Shown: piece after piece, positions 38,100-48,913 of the stretch
Layout of the letters: the number at the start of each line of letters is the position of its first letter
How positions within the stretch are numbered: the first letter of the stretch is position 1
Assembly (NCBI RefSeq): GCF_032062135.1
Contig: NC_092859.1
Location: 48,241,962 to 48,305,961, forward strand
Reading direction: 5' to 3'
Length of the DNA stretch: 64,000 bases
Source of the DNA: Pyxicephalus adspersus
Taxonomy: Eukaryota; Chordata; Amphibia; Anura; Pyxicephalidae
Program-made: the position numbers and the translations under genes
Notes under the pieces: model-generated
The model's database searches: none
Told to the model about the DNA's origin: nothing
Seen by the model: the letters and a program-made list of their open reading frames with translations, nothing else

Positions 38100-39560
38100 T
38101 AAGCAAAAGGCACACTGTCACTGAGCAATACATACACACATACATACATAAATACATACATGCAAAAATACCTCTGACAGATACCACAGCGCTGTAAAAG
38201 ATCAGCAGTGCACTCACATGAGTCTGAGACATATGTCGAATATGTTGACAACATCAGTCTCTGTACAGAGGAGCTGACACTCTAATAACCCCCCACAGTC
38301 ACATACTATTAATATACATTTCTATACCTCTGACATATACCACATTCTGTACAAAGATCAGCGGCGTTGTATGTTTAGCAAGTTTGGTTTAAATGTCTCT
38401 GCGTTTCTGAGTGATGGTGGAACATACACACATACATACATGCATACAAATATAGCTATGACATATACCACAGCGCTGTACAAAGATCAGCGGTGCACTT
38501 AAATGAGTCTCAGTCATATGTATAGCAAGTTTGTTTGAAATGTCTCCATGCGTTTCCTAGTGATCAGTGGTGCACTCACATGAGTCTAGCAGTCTCACAT
38601 CATATCTAGCAGTTTGGTGATGCGTTTCCTAGTGATGGTGGAACATATCAAATTTGGTTGAAATGTCTCCATGCGTTTCATCCAAATATAGCTCTGACAT
38701 ATAGCAGAGCTCTGTACAAAGATGACAGGTGCACTCACATGAGTCTCAGCCATATGTATGGCAAGTTTGGTTGAAATGTCTCCATGCGTTTTCGAGTGAT
38801 GGTGGAACATAGACACAAACATACATACATTTGATTTTATATATATAGATTTATATAGCTCTGACATATACCATAGTGCTGTACAATGAAACACTGAGCT
38901 GGATCCACCAGTCTCTGTACAGAGGAGCTGACACTCTAATGTCCATCCACAGTCATACACTATTATTATACATTTATAAACCTCTGACATATACTACAGC
39001 GCTGTACAAAGATCAGTGGTGTCATATGTCTAGCAGTTTGGTTTAAATGTCTCTATGCGTTGCCGACTGGTGACATACACACATCCAAATACAGCTCTGA
39101 CATATAGCACAGCACTGTACAAGGATAACTAGTGCACTCATATGAGTCTCACTTATATGTATAGCAGAATTGGTCGAGTGATGGTGGTGGTGGAACATAC
39201 ATACACACACACACACACATACATACATCCAATTTTATATATATATACCATAGTGCCGTACAAAGATCAGCAGTGTCATATGTCCAGCAGTTTGGTTTAA
39301 ATGTCTCTATGCGTTTCCAAGTGATGGTGGAACATAGCAAGTTTGGTTGAAATGTCTCTACGCGTTTCCTAGTGATGATATACATACATCCAAATATAGC
39401 TCTGACATATAGCTTTAACTGGTGCACTCACATGAGTCTAAGTCATATATACGGCAAGTTTTTTTGAAATGTCTCAATGCGTTTTTAAGTGATGGTGGAA
39501 CATACAGACATACATACACACATACATACATACAATTTTAAATATATATAGATAAAAGGG
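38100..39560. repeat. Mosaic tandem array of three intermixed modules
   Basis: Module 1 (CTCTGACATATACCACAGCG, then CTGTACAAAGATCAGC) occurs about nine times from 38171 to 39410. Module 2 (TTGAAATGTCTCCATGCGTT, then GAGTGATGGTGGAACATA) occurs about nine or ten times, often followed by CATA tetranucleotide repeats. Module 3 (CAGTCTCTGTACAGAGGAGC) occurs at about 38252 and 38910. Spacing is irregular, about 70-250 bases. Endings such as CAATTTTATATATATAGA recur at 38830, 39230 and 39530, suggesting repeated 3' ends of one retroelement. Histidine- or cysteine-rich frames here are translated microsatellites. Confidence 0.85.
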
Positions 39561-40562
39561 GAAAAACCCAACTGTATTGGAAATTATAAACCATTCATGA
39601 ATCAGGGACGCCTGAGAATAATCCATGTATGCTTGTCCTGCACTTTTATTTGGAAAGTGGTTTTCCCAAACAAGCTGCTCTTGTGAGTGAAGGACCACAC
39701 ATGTACTTCATGTTATTAACAATAAAGTTAATTTACCTAAGCAATTGAACAAGAGCACTACAGTACACTGCATAGAATGTGCACACACAGAGATCAGTAT
39801 TTTCGAACCTAGCTAAATATACATTTATACAGTTTACAGGGTGCTGTCCTTGTTTGTCGTGCTTGCAGAATATCCATACTTTGGTGATTTCTTAACAAGT
39901 ACAGTGCAATGAATAATGTGTGTGCTAACAAGTAAAAAACAAGTAAAGTAACGTAACCATTTTGCTAAAATAAATAAAATGAACACATGCAAAACAGCAG
40001 AACTAAACAACCTATACTCCATGCCATCATAACACAAAATAAAGCATATAAATATGCATTTAACAACGAAGTCTCCATTCCAAGTACGTTCCAAGTATGT
40101 AGTATGGTGGCTGGTGTGCAAACATCTGCATATGTGCACTAAAATACCACATTTAAACTTAAAGCAGAGGGAGAAATAAAAAAAAAGTTATCTCTGACAT
40201 TGTTTAAAAAAAATAACATTGAAAAGCATATCAATCTGGGTCGGTATCCTACCAGGTACCTCAGGGGTTTTGATGTAGATAGAACTGATACCTTGTATTG
40301 TGTTTTTGGTCTTGTCACTATTTTGTTAAGTGTGAAGTATAGTTACTCTCTGTCAAGTATCCTTTTCATAGAAAAGCCCACATAAGGCATGTTTAATGAT
40401 ACAGTGATTGTGTTGTTAAATGGTTTTGTTGCCGAAAAACTTTAATAAAAATACTGAAATACAAAAAAAAAATATTTTTTTTCCTATGAAACCTATAGAC
40501 CAAAATATGTAAAATTTGGAATCGAGAAAAAAATGAAAAATGCTTATCTGGTTACAATATAA
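39561..40562. other. AT-rich intron with no recognised feature
   Basis: Nothing supportable. Confidence 0.5.
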
Positions 40563-40757
40563 GTTTTCTAGGGAAGACTAGAGAAGATAAAATATCATCG
40601 GAGAACTCGGACGATCCAGCAAACATGGAATGGATTTCTGGATTGCTATTGGTTGGCAAAAGGTTTTATTCCATGACCAGATTACAGGTTTTTTGAATTA
40701 CCTAGGTTCCCCCATGATAGTCTATCTTCTTCTTGGAGAGCTGTAATAAATTAGGCC
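40563..40757. repeat. Palindromic MITE family A, decayed copy
   Basis: GATCCAGCAAACATGGAATG on the left, TCCCCCATGATAGTCTATCT on the right, right end TAATAAATTAGGCC. It resembles the copy at 61-255 more than the others, suggesting a subfamily. Confidence 0.78.
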
Positions 40758-41319
40758 ACCCTTTTCTCAACTAGGGTTCCTCTAGAGGTGACAAGGGGTT
40801 CCATGAGCAATGAGCAGTTTGTGAATCTCAGATCAGTTACCACTGATTCCAAGGGTGGTAGCCTTCCCAATGCCCAGTAATGTAAGAGGCATTCTTTCTA
40901 CTGATCACCACACTAATGTAAGTATGTAAATATGTATATGTAAAATAACACTAAAAATATGTTTCAGGTAAAAAGAAGGGCAGTAACAAAAGTAAACAAC
41001 AAGGTAAATAATAAGGTTTCTTTAAGTGATGTCATCTCCATAGTATCACATATTTGACTTACATGTGAATGAAATATACACTGTTCTAAAAACATTCAGT
41101 TATCTAGCAGATTTAATAAATGATCAATTGTAATTAGTAGAAATGAGACAAAAATGTGATCAATAAATCTAAAAATGTGGAATAGGCTCCCTCAGGAAGA
41201 AGTTTTAGCAACTACTATAAATTGCTTTAAGAAAAATCTGGATGTTTTTCTAGAAGCACAGAATATAACTGGGCATCCGACTGCCTAATGGAATCAGAAA
41301 TTAAAATTAAATTAAAATT
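40758..41319. other. Intron with possible dispersed-repeat fragments
   Basis: 40770-40920 (CTCAACTAGGGTTCCTCTAG onward) and 41160-41290 (GGAATAGGCTCCCTCAGGAA, then CTGGATGTTTTTCTAGAAGC) resemble frog repeats I recall but cannot name. Confidence 0.35.
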
Positions 41320-41810
41320 GGATCAGTTGTGGTCTGGAGGATCATATCTTTGGTGAGCCACACAGACCTCCACATGCTGGCTACCCTGACTTCTGTAAGG
41401 TACCAAGATGAAATCTTCATACCCCTTGTCAAAAGTTTCAATATAGCAGCAGGGGCAAATTTCCTCATGGTGTAGGACCGAGTGTGTAGGCAGTTCCTGC
41501 ATGTTAAAGACAATGATTTCATTGACTTGCCCCCATGTTCCCTGGACCTGAATCCAATAGAGACCCAATAGAGACCTTCTGGGACATTATGTTTTGGTGC
41601 TTCTCAGACTGTCCAGGAGTTTAATAATGCCCGGATCAAGGTCTGGAAGAAGGTGCCCCAGCCAAATCTGCTTCATCTTTAGAAGCCTGCCATATGTTGT
41701 CAGAAATTAATTCAGATTTTTACTTTAATTTTTAGTGTGATTTTGAATCAGCGGGTTGATGATTTTCGTTTCTGTTGATTGTTCCTATACCATTTTGTTC
41801 TGGGTTACAC
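41320..41810 (+). pseudogene. Tc1-like transposase relic, DDE domain and 3' end
   Basis: The plus strand follows a Tc1-family transposase. CATGCTGGCTACCCTGACTT starts the block. Then comes a region matching RYxDEIL, a CRQFL-type segment, and CCTGGACCTGAATCCAATAG encoding the DLNPIE box, where a ten-base duplication breaks the frame. FWDIM follows, and the 3' end carries GATGATTTTCGTTTCTGTTG. The N-terminal half is missing. It is a different lineage from the Tc1 relics at 4490 and 37020. Confidence 0.82.
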
Positions 41811-41813
41811 AAT

Positions 41814-42004
41814 GGGCCTGATTAATTAAAGCTCTGCAAGACTGGAGAAGACACACTTTCATCGGTGAACCTGGGTGATCCAGCAAACATGGAACGGATC
41901 TGGTCCAGGATTAAAAACATTTGCTGATAAATGTTAAGCATTTAAAATCACTTTTAAGAAAATCATTCCAGGTTTGCTGAATCACCATGTTCATCAATAA
42001 AGCT
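41814..42004. repeat. Palindromic MITE family A copy
   Basis: Left end GGGCCTGATTAATTAAAGC preceded by CACAAT. GATCCAGCAAACATGGAACG and its complement-like AGGTTTGCTGAATCACC are present. The right terminus is truncated in GCTTTTC. Confidence 0.85.
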
Positions 42005-43011
42005 TTTCAACTTAAATATTGTGATCATCAAGATCTAATATGCGATTTCAGTGTAATTTAAATTTCATTTAGATGTATGTGTATAATAGCCAATGTTTTT
42101 GCACTCACATTTTTTGAAACACAAATGTACAGTCTAGAGTTTAGATTAACGGGACCCATATATTATTGCTCAGTAGTATTAACGTTGTAATATAGTCTTG
42201 GCCAATGATAAAATAGCAAAAATGTAAATACTTGTTGAACTGAACATCATATTTTTTTTCTGTTGACATCATCTAATCTCTGTCACAAAGCCTAATAAAC
42301 ACTGTATAAGTTAGCATCTCACACAATACCACACTTTATAATTTACTACATCACACTTTCTTAGGTGTGTTGACAGTTTTATGCTTACCACCCAATAACT
42401 CATATTAGCTAAAGCTTTAATTGTAACTCAAATGTAACTTACTTGTAAGTTAAATCTAGGGCCATCTGCATTAATAAGTTACTCTAAACACATTTTACTT
42501 AATCACATTCAAAACACAAAACAAACCAACTAGCATCATTTGTTTGAAAATTATCATAAATCAATGAATTATATTCCTAGCCATATGTAATTTATAAAAC
42601 AGTAAGCTGATTGTTTCAAGGTGTTAGAGTTTATGCCTAAATAACTGGATGATACAAGAATTTCATTATTTTATTCAAAACATAATATTAAGAATTTGAA
42701 CCTTTCTGAACATATGGAAACTACATTTTAATGTGTATCTTTAATATAAAATCTGTAATATCTATATATTTGTTTAATCACGGAACAATTAAATGTTTTC
42801 AAACTACTTTTCTCTGTCTAAACATATGGCCGTGTAGTAGAGGATCAAGTAGTCTGGGCTCAGGAGGTGGTTGTAATTCCCAGGATAACATTTGCTGAAT
42901 ATGTATAATTAAGCAAGTATGTATACAATAATGACTATTACAGAAAGGTAGAAAAAAAGTGGAAACCAAACCAAGGATGCTTGGGACTTTTAGGGCATTT
43001 TAAATAAATAG
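42005..43011. other. AT-rich intron with no recognised feature
   Basis: Nothing supportable. Confidence 0.5.
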
Positions 43012-43420
43012 TCGTAATGACAATTTTTTAAATTTTGTTAAAACACTATAAATCAATTTATTCAATACCAATTAAAAATACATAAAAAACACATTGTACA
43101 CTATATAACATAACAAGTCTCATTTTAATATATGTTTTACATATATGTTATGCGTTTCGCGAGCCTGGTCTGCTTTATCAGGAATACAGATACCTAGGAT
43201 AACAAAATCATTTTTTGAAGAGAAATTGATATATACATAAATACATGTACATCAAAAAGTTTCAACAATATTCATTAACATTTCCACAAAAACAGAACAT
43301 AAATGTTATCCAATACCCTACATTTATACAGTATACAGTTCTCAAAAAGCTGCACCCAGGACAACAGGTAGTTCTTTCACAAAATGTTATATATGACAAA
43401 GCAGAGCAAGAGTCGCACCT
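43012..43420 (-). repeat. Left inverted arm (pLTR) of the Penelope-like element
   Basis: Its complement aligns with 45317-45690 with scattered mismatches and small indels, including GTACACTATATAACATAACA against GTACACTGTATAACGTTTTA and the hammerhead-like core. Confidence 0.88.
43155..43181 (-). ncRNA. Hammerhead-ribozyme-like core in the left arm
   Basis: The minus strand reads CTGATAA, a short stem-loop, then CGAAACGCAT. The G-to-A change in the first box (CTGATGA expected) hits a catalytic position, so this copy is probably inactive. The GAAA box and the short CGCAT stem III are kept. Confidence 0.5.
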
Positions 43421-43924
43421 CTCAAACAAAAAGGACACCAAAATAAATAGATCCATAAATCCTTATATGTTTCAACCTTGCTTATCCAAAATTTTAAAAC
43501 AATATAACTATTTCTCAAATACCATCTATATTCAAAATCCAGGTAATACCTTGCTCTCTCCAACATGGGGAAGTACGTAAATCATAAACCTTCTCTATTC
43601 CCACGTAATCTAAAATTCATGCAGATGTTTGAACTTTAAAAAACTCAAACAACTATTTTGTGTCCTTAAAGTACCATGAAACACTATAAATACATGTGAA
43701 CAACATTGATCAGTATCAAAAAGTGTCACCAATATAAGTGCTGAACCAAATCAAGTCAATGATAAGATGTCGCTACTTACAATACAAGAAATACAAAAAC
43801 CTTGATATCTCTTCAGGTACTGACATACATTGCTTATTAGTCCAACTATAATCTAATCTACAAAATCATCGGAACATGTAATCAATCAACTTTTTAAAAA
43901 CATTAATTCTCAAATCTTTATCAA

Positions 43925-44470
43925 AAACCAACAGCAGGGAACACCATACTAGCAGCAGGAGTTTCCCCCCAGAACCTTTAAAAAGAAGCATACCTTACTC
44001 ACAATATCTGAGGATTAGAAGGAATTGTTTCAAAAAAAGATTCTGAGTTTGACGTAGCGGCTAAGGGACTACAGGTGAGATTGTTAGAAAGAGGCTATAA
44101 TAAAACCAGGGAGTGAAAAAATTGAAACGTATGGAGATACATTTTAAGGGTGGAGAGAAAGTGAAAGAACAAGGTAAAATAAAAATCATAACCAGATACT
44201 CTTCACAACATCAAGACATACGAATGATCTGTAATACATTTTGGTCTATTTTAACATCTGATCCACTAATACAAAAATATAGAGGCACACCCTAGGTGTT
44301 TTATAGAAAATTTCATTCTCTAAAATAAAAGTTAGTACAAATCCACATCAGTAAAAAGGCTAAACAAGTTTTGTAGCCACTAACTGGCACTTTTCTTTGT
44401 GAAAAATGTGGCCAATGTAAATACACCCACTCAAAGTAGGATGAAGTTCAGATACCTAAGGGAATCTTCT
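43925..44470 (+). pseudogene. Penelope protein, region between RT and endonuclease
   Basis: Across three frames the plus strand shows, in order, a GSFPPRTFK-like block; a segment like HTLLTISED that corresponds to the IPYSQFLRIRRNC block of Penelope proteins; the frame at 44113-44295 with TRYSSQHQDI, then FWSILTSDPLIQ; and GTFLCEKCGQCKY at 44386-44424, a cysteine motif that precedes the endonuclease in this family. Frameshifts separate these blocks. Confidence 0.8.
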
Positions 44471-44518
44471 CTAACCTAAAACAAAGATAAAATAAGAGGA
44501 GTAATCTATTTGGCAATC

Positions 44519-44818
44519 TGAAACTGCGGCTATTATTATGTAGGCAAGATGAAAAGACAATTTAATAGACGCACTTATGAACATGTATATTCAGTGGTGA
44601 GTGATAAAATCTTGACTCCTCTGAGCCATCACATGGGGGTAAATCATAATTTTGATGTCAAGAGAATGAGATTTATTGCCTTGAAATGTCTCTTTCCTGA
44701 TCCCAGAGGGGGTGATTTTGACAGAGTTCTGCTTCAGAGAGAACCAAAATATATTTTTAAATTGAATGTGACGCAACATTCAGGTCTAAACGAAATGAAA
44801 AGCTATAAATGTTTTTAA
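44519..44818 (+). pseudogene. Penelope GIY-YIG endonuclease domain
   Basis: After a TGA, the open frame reads NCGYYYVGKMKRQFNRR, then YEHVYSV, which contains the tyrosine-rich YVGK strand, the catalytic arginine region and the EH motif of GIY-YIG nucleases as found in Penelope-like elements. It ends with FKLNVTQHSGLNE and a KCF end, the usual C-terminus. The methionine at 44549 is internal to the domain, not a real start. The domain is well preserved for this window. It would nick DNA for target-primed reverse transcription. Confidence 0.85.
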
Positions 44819-44984
44819 TCTAATTATGTTTTTTTTGTTTTGTTTTTTTTAATAAAATTTATTAAAATTGAGATCCATGAAAAAATTGATAGATTAGAAT
44901 GTGGAGATGGAAATAATTTAATACATATATGTATGTATGTTTACTAGTAAATATGTTATCAATTTGAAATATACAGAATCATTA

Positions 44985-45316
44985 AAGTGGTGCTCTCTGT
45001 CCCCAAGTGATAAGAGCAAAATTTTTGTGCTGCTAGGGGGCACCAAGCTCCACACAGATAATTACCCCAGGGTTGAGTGAGCGAGATTTTAAAATTCGAT
45101 CTCGTGGCGAATCGGATCGTTTCTAGTTTACCGAACATGTAAGTGAGAACGGCCTGAGTAAATTCAGCCGTCGAGATCTGATTGCTCTTGCAGGCCTGTA
45201 GTATGTGTTCTTGCATAGAGATTCTCTATCCAAGAACACAGGAGTATCGCGGCTGTGAATGAATCATGAATGAATGCAGCCGTGGGAATCATCCTGTGAT
45301 GATTATATGATATAAC
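44985..45316. repeat. GC-richer insertion between Penelope coding end and right arm
   Basis: Contains several CpG-bearing motifs (GATCTCGTGGCGAATCGGAT, CAGCCGTCGAGATCTG) and a right part shared with 24870-24912. The left arm has no counterpart, and the right arm resumes at TTGCTCTGCTGT (about 45317). Its left end GGTGCTCTCTGTCCCC resembles ends of other frog repeats. Exact boundaries and target duplication are uncertain. Confidence 0.55.
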
Positions 45317-45690
45317 ATTGCTCTGCTGTATTATTCTTGGTCAGTCATATATAACATTCCGTGAAAGAACTACCTGTTGTCCTAGGTGCAGCTTTTTTAG
45401 AAACACTGTATATGTGCAAGTTATTGTACATTATTTATGCTCTGTTCTTGTGAAAATGCTAATGAAACTTTTTGATACACATGTATTTATGTATATATCT
45501 ATTTTTTTAAGTCTCTGTATTCCTGATGAAGCAGGCTAGGCTCTGTGAAATGCGTAGAATATATATATGTACAACATCTATAAAAATGAGACTTAAAACG
45601 TTATACAGTGTACAATGTCTTTTTATGTATTTCTAACTGTTATTGAATAAATTATTTACAATGGCTAAGGCTATTTATTTAAAATGCCTT
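45317..45690 (+). repeat. Right arm (pLTR) of the Penelope-like element
   Basis: It is the inverted partner of 43012-43420 and carries the 3' hammerhead-like core followed by TTATTGAATAAATTATTTAC, where the similarity ends. Confidence 0.88.
45523..45556 (+). ncRNA. Hammerhead-ribozyme-like core in the right arm
   Basis: CTGATGA (45523-45529) and GAAA (45547-45550) are both intact, separated by 17 bases with CAG...CTG pairing, and followed by TGCGTAGA, close to the CGCGTA stem III typical of Penelope hammerheads. Stem III is very short, so activity as a single unit is doubtful, as noted for this ribozyme class. Confidence 0.6.
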
Positions 45691-45992
45691 AAAAGTCTCA
45701 GGAATCCATGGTTTGGTATCCACTTCTTTCCTCCTTTGTGAAATGGTTAATTGGGGATGTGGCACATGTAAATATCTGTTAAAAAACAGAAGGGGGAGCT
45801 GCCTAGTTTTGGTATAATGCTGACTATTTTTTTTTCTTAAGAGAGCTGCTTTTCTGAAATTGAAATATAATTGATTGGCTGTTAGGAGTATCTGTTAGGA
45901 GTATCATTCTGTAATATGCTTTAACATAAAGGTTCTGGCTGTATTTGTGCAAAACTGATTCAGTCACGTTGAACAAATTTGTTTGTTTCTAT

Positions 45993-46215
45993 GGACCTGA
46001 TTTAAGAAAGCTCTCTAAGGCTGGAGAGAATACACTTGCATCAGTGAAGTTGGGTGATCCAGCAAACCTGGAATGGATCTGGTCCAGTATTCAAAACATA
46101 TGCTAACAAATAGCAAAATATTTTTAAAAATCCATTCCATGTTTTCTGGATCACACAGCTTCACTTCTGAAAGTGTATTCTCTCCAGCCTTGGAGAGCTT
46201 TAATAAATCAGGCCC
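45993..46215. repeat. Palindromic MITE family A, full-length copy
   Basis: Ends GGACCTGATTT and AAATCAGGCCC, flanked on both sides by TAT (45990-45992 and 46216-46218). The two halves are near-complementary (GGCTGGAGAGAATACACTT against AAGTGTATTCTCTCCAGCC). At 223 bases this is the best copy in the window. Confidence 0.93.
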
Positions 46216-46218
46216 TAT

Positions 46219-46929
46219 GTGTAAATCCTTCCCTGCTATCAGCCACTAAAAACACCTAAATTTTGGTACATAAGCCAGAACATCGTTGTTGCTGCATGTA
46301 CCCAGTTAGTTTGCACTCCATTTCTCCCAGTCTTGGTGCCACACTATCTGATAAGCTGCTTGCTATTACATGACCAAATTTGCCCCGTCACCCTTTTGGA
46401 CCAATTGACAGCAGAGCTGCTACTGGCAAACCCTAATTGGCTACATCCTAAAACTCACTCAAGCAAAGTGTGGGAGTGAAGTTGGGGGGTCCAAATATGT
46501 TTAATGGTAGCTCTAAGTATAGCACATATTTTGTCTATAGTAACAATTTATTGCATGCAGTTGCATTAGTTTGGTTCGATTTACCGTGACATATTTCACA
46601 TTTTGCTTTTGTTATAATATTGCAAGTCTCAAAACATTGATTTCAGTTCTGAATGTTGTGTTTGTAGTGTGGATGGTGCCACAAGTTAATTTTCAAAGGG
46701 AGAAAAGAATAAAAAACCTGACTGTTGGTTGGTTGGGAGAATGACTCCCAACCAAGTTCAGTTCTGTGTCTCTCTCTAACTTCAGCAGTAAAACAGAACT
46801 GTAATAGTTATACTCCTGAAAGCAAGTCAGCAATTGCAGTTTCCATACTTTCATCCTGACGTATTTTTTAATTCAAACATACAAATAAGAAATAAAAAAA
46901 GAATCTCTTCCTTTGTGTCCAAAAGAGGT
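46219..46929. other. Intron with no recognised feature
   Basis: Nothing supportable. Confidence 0.5.
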
Positions 46930-47131
46930 ACATTGTTTTTCATGAAAATGTATTTTACAGTATAATATAATAGTATGAGTATAATAAAGTTTGAAACACA
47001 AAATCATTAAAAAACAATAAATTGAATAAATTAAAAAATCTATTTATTTAAAAAAAAACAAAAAAAAAAAAACATATTATACTCATACTATTATATATAC
47101 TGTAAAATAAATGTTCTTGAAAACAATGTAC
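46930..47131. repeat. Hairpin-forming inverted repeat
   Basis: 46930-46986 (TACATTG..., TAGTATGAGTATAATA) and 47076-47131 (TATTATACTCATACTA..., CAATGTA) are near-perfect complements of about 57 bases, with an A-rich loop. It directly adjoins the GGTAACC repeat at 47133 and may be part of the same element. Confidence 0.88.
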
Positions 47132-47132
47132 T

Positions 47133-47472
47133 GCTTTTACACATAAAAATCCAATGTATTGCATTCAATACAGTTATTTTGTATTGAATACAATACAAAT
47201 GGATTTTGAATTTCCCACCCCGCCCGGCCAGGAAGTACACACGCACCGACGTCATCAGGAACTCCCCCGGTGACTCATCGAATGCAGAAGCAGGAAGAAA
47301 AAAGAAGACTGAGATTGTGGCCCTGGACAGCGCAGGACCCCGGCGGATCAGGTAAGCGCTCTATTTACTAACCTTCCCTAGTTGTTCCAACCCCAAGTGT
47401 GACTCGGGGTTACCACTTGTGGCAACTTTTTTCTACCCCAAGTCACACTCGGGGTTACCGCTAGGGAGGTTA
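47133..47472 (+). repeat. Dispersed repeat ending in GGGGTTACCGCTAGGGAGGTT, copy 1
   Basis: Begins near ATTGAATACAATACAAATGG, passes through a CpG-rich core (CACGCACCGACGTCATCAGG, AACTCCCCCGG) and ends with two CCCCAAGT...ACTCGGGGTTACC inverted motifs. The copy at 58405-58760 is homologous in the opposite orientation. Confidence 0.8.
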
Positions 47473-48611
47473 ATATAAAAAAGCATTCACTGTAAAGTGG
47501 ATTATTAAGAAAATAATGAAAAAAATAACAATCTTTTCTTCAGAATTCTTTCCTATTTCCCATGCAGATGTCACGTTAAATACATTCTACTGTATGTAAA
47601 TGTAAAATGTAGTTTGAAATAAATATCCCATTACTATAATTGTAATAGGCCTCCATGACTCCAAAGAAAATAACAGTTATTCATGTGCTGACCTTAAATT
47701 TTAAACTTTCATTCCTCTAAAATAGATAAATGATCTATCTCTTGTCAAAGTAAAAAGTGCAGCAGAGGGTCATAAAATAAGATTTCCTTCTTGAACATAC
47801 ATAACCATGCCTTAAGCTACGATGCATTACTTGCTACGTTAACAGTGAACAAGAGGACACTTCTTAATAATCAAAGAGACAGATTTATGTTAAGATTTAT
47901 TATATGCAAGAAGTTCTCAAGCATATTTAATATCTAGCTACAGCAGTCATACATACATTTTAATATCAACTATTAGAAATGTTAAACTAAAGGGTCAAAG
48001 TATTTATTTTTAATGTAATCAACAAGATGTTCAGAAGCCAAGTTGCAAAAAATAAAAAAGCAGCTTTTGTTGAAAAACACAACTCCTCTTTAGTGTTTTC
48101 CATTTCAGATTTACTATTGCCAGCTACTGCTCATCTAGAAGGTTAAAAGACACCCATGATGGCAATGACAAGCCCCCTGGAAGACCATCATTACACATCA
48201 TGAGCCTACAGTAATCCTGCACTCAGTGGAGCTCTAACACTATTAACAGGGAGTTGTCAGCTGTATGTTATGTTCAAAAATTGCTTTATAAACATCTTGA
48301 GAAGTTCAAAAGAGCCTAATGTTGTAATAAAAGTACTTCATAAGTCATAAGACTTAAAAATCTTGTTTGTGATTATTCCCAGCACCAGTATCAGCCACTT
48401 GCAATAAGAGCTTCTGGAATATGTCTACCCAGCACAACATAATCCATAAATGTGAATCAATATGTTTCATCACAATGGCTGTATCAGGAGCAGTTCCAGC
48501 ATCATCACCATGCTGGCCTTTATACACAATCACAATTAGTCCCTTAGTTTCAGCAGCACAATCTAGGAGCATCTGGCTATTCTACACCAAAAAGCCTAAA
48601 GCAGTCACAAT
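47473..48611. other. Intron with no recognised feature
   Basis: Frames at 48354-48666 on the two strands overlap each other and lack domains. Confidence 0.5.
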
Positions 48612-48831
48612 GGACCTGATTTATAAAAGCTCTCCACGGCTGGTGAAGATACACTTTTATCAGTGAAGTTGGGAGATCCAGCAAACCTGGAATGGATCTG
48701 GTTTAGGATTCAAAACATTTGCATAACAAACATAGCAAATGGCAAATTACTTGGAAGAAATCCATTCCAGGTGTGCTGGATCACCCAGCTTCACTGAAGA
48801 AAGTGTATCCTCTCCATCCTTGGAGAGCTTA
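48612..48831. repeat. Palindromic MITE family A copy
   Basis: Left end GGACCTGATTTATAAAAGC preceded by CAAT. Both palindrome halves are present. The right end breaks off in TTGGAGAGCTTAAAATAAAT, where a microsatellite begins. Confidence 0.9.
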
Positions 48832-48913
48832 AAATAAATAATAAATAATAAAAATAAATAATAATAAATAAATAATAAAAATAAATAATTAAAATAAATA
48901 ATAATAAATAAAT
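48832..48913. repeat. (AATAAAT)n microsatellite grown from the MITE end
   Basis: Variable AATAAATAAT units replace the last bases expected for the MITE (TTTAATAAATCAGG), and the tract ends at AAATCACACCCTGATGTC, a possible trace of the original MITE end. Confidence 0.85.

Larger units (their letters stand above)
43012..45700 (+). mobile_element. Penelope-like retroelement with inverted terminal arms, 5'-truncated ORF
   Basis: The element has three parts. The left arm (43012-43420) is an inverted copy of the right arm (45317-45690); both contain AGCTGCACC(C/T)AGGACAAC and matching stretches over roughly 350 bases. Between them the plus strand carries the C-terminal half of a Penelope protein (43925-44818) with a GIY-YIG endonuclease. 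A GC-richer block (44985-45316) appears inserted between coding part and right arm. Penelope-like elements are known for inverted or tandem LTR-like ends, GIY-YIG nucleases and hammerhead motifs, all seen here. The reverse transcriptase core is missing, so the copy is not autonomous. Confidence 0.88.

Noticed and set aside
38100..39560. CRISPR-like array
   Set aside because: Repeat units are long, diverged and irregularly spaced in a vertebrate intron; no uniform spacer pattern.
38033..39698. Cysteine-, valine- and histidine-rich minus-strand reading frames
   Set aside because: They translate CATA and CACA microsatellites and the array modules; no domain or start context supports genes.
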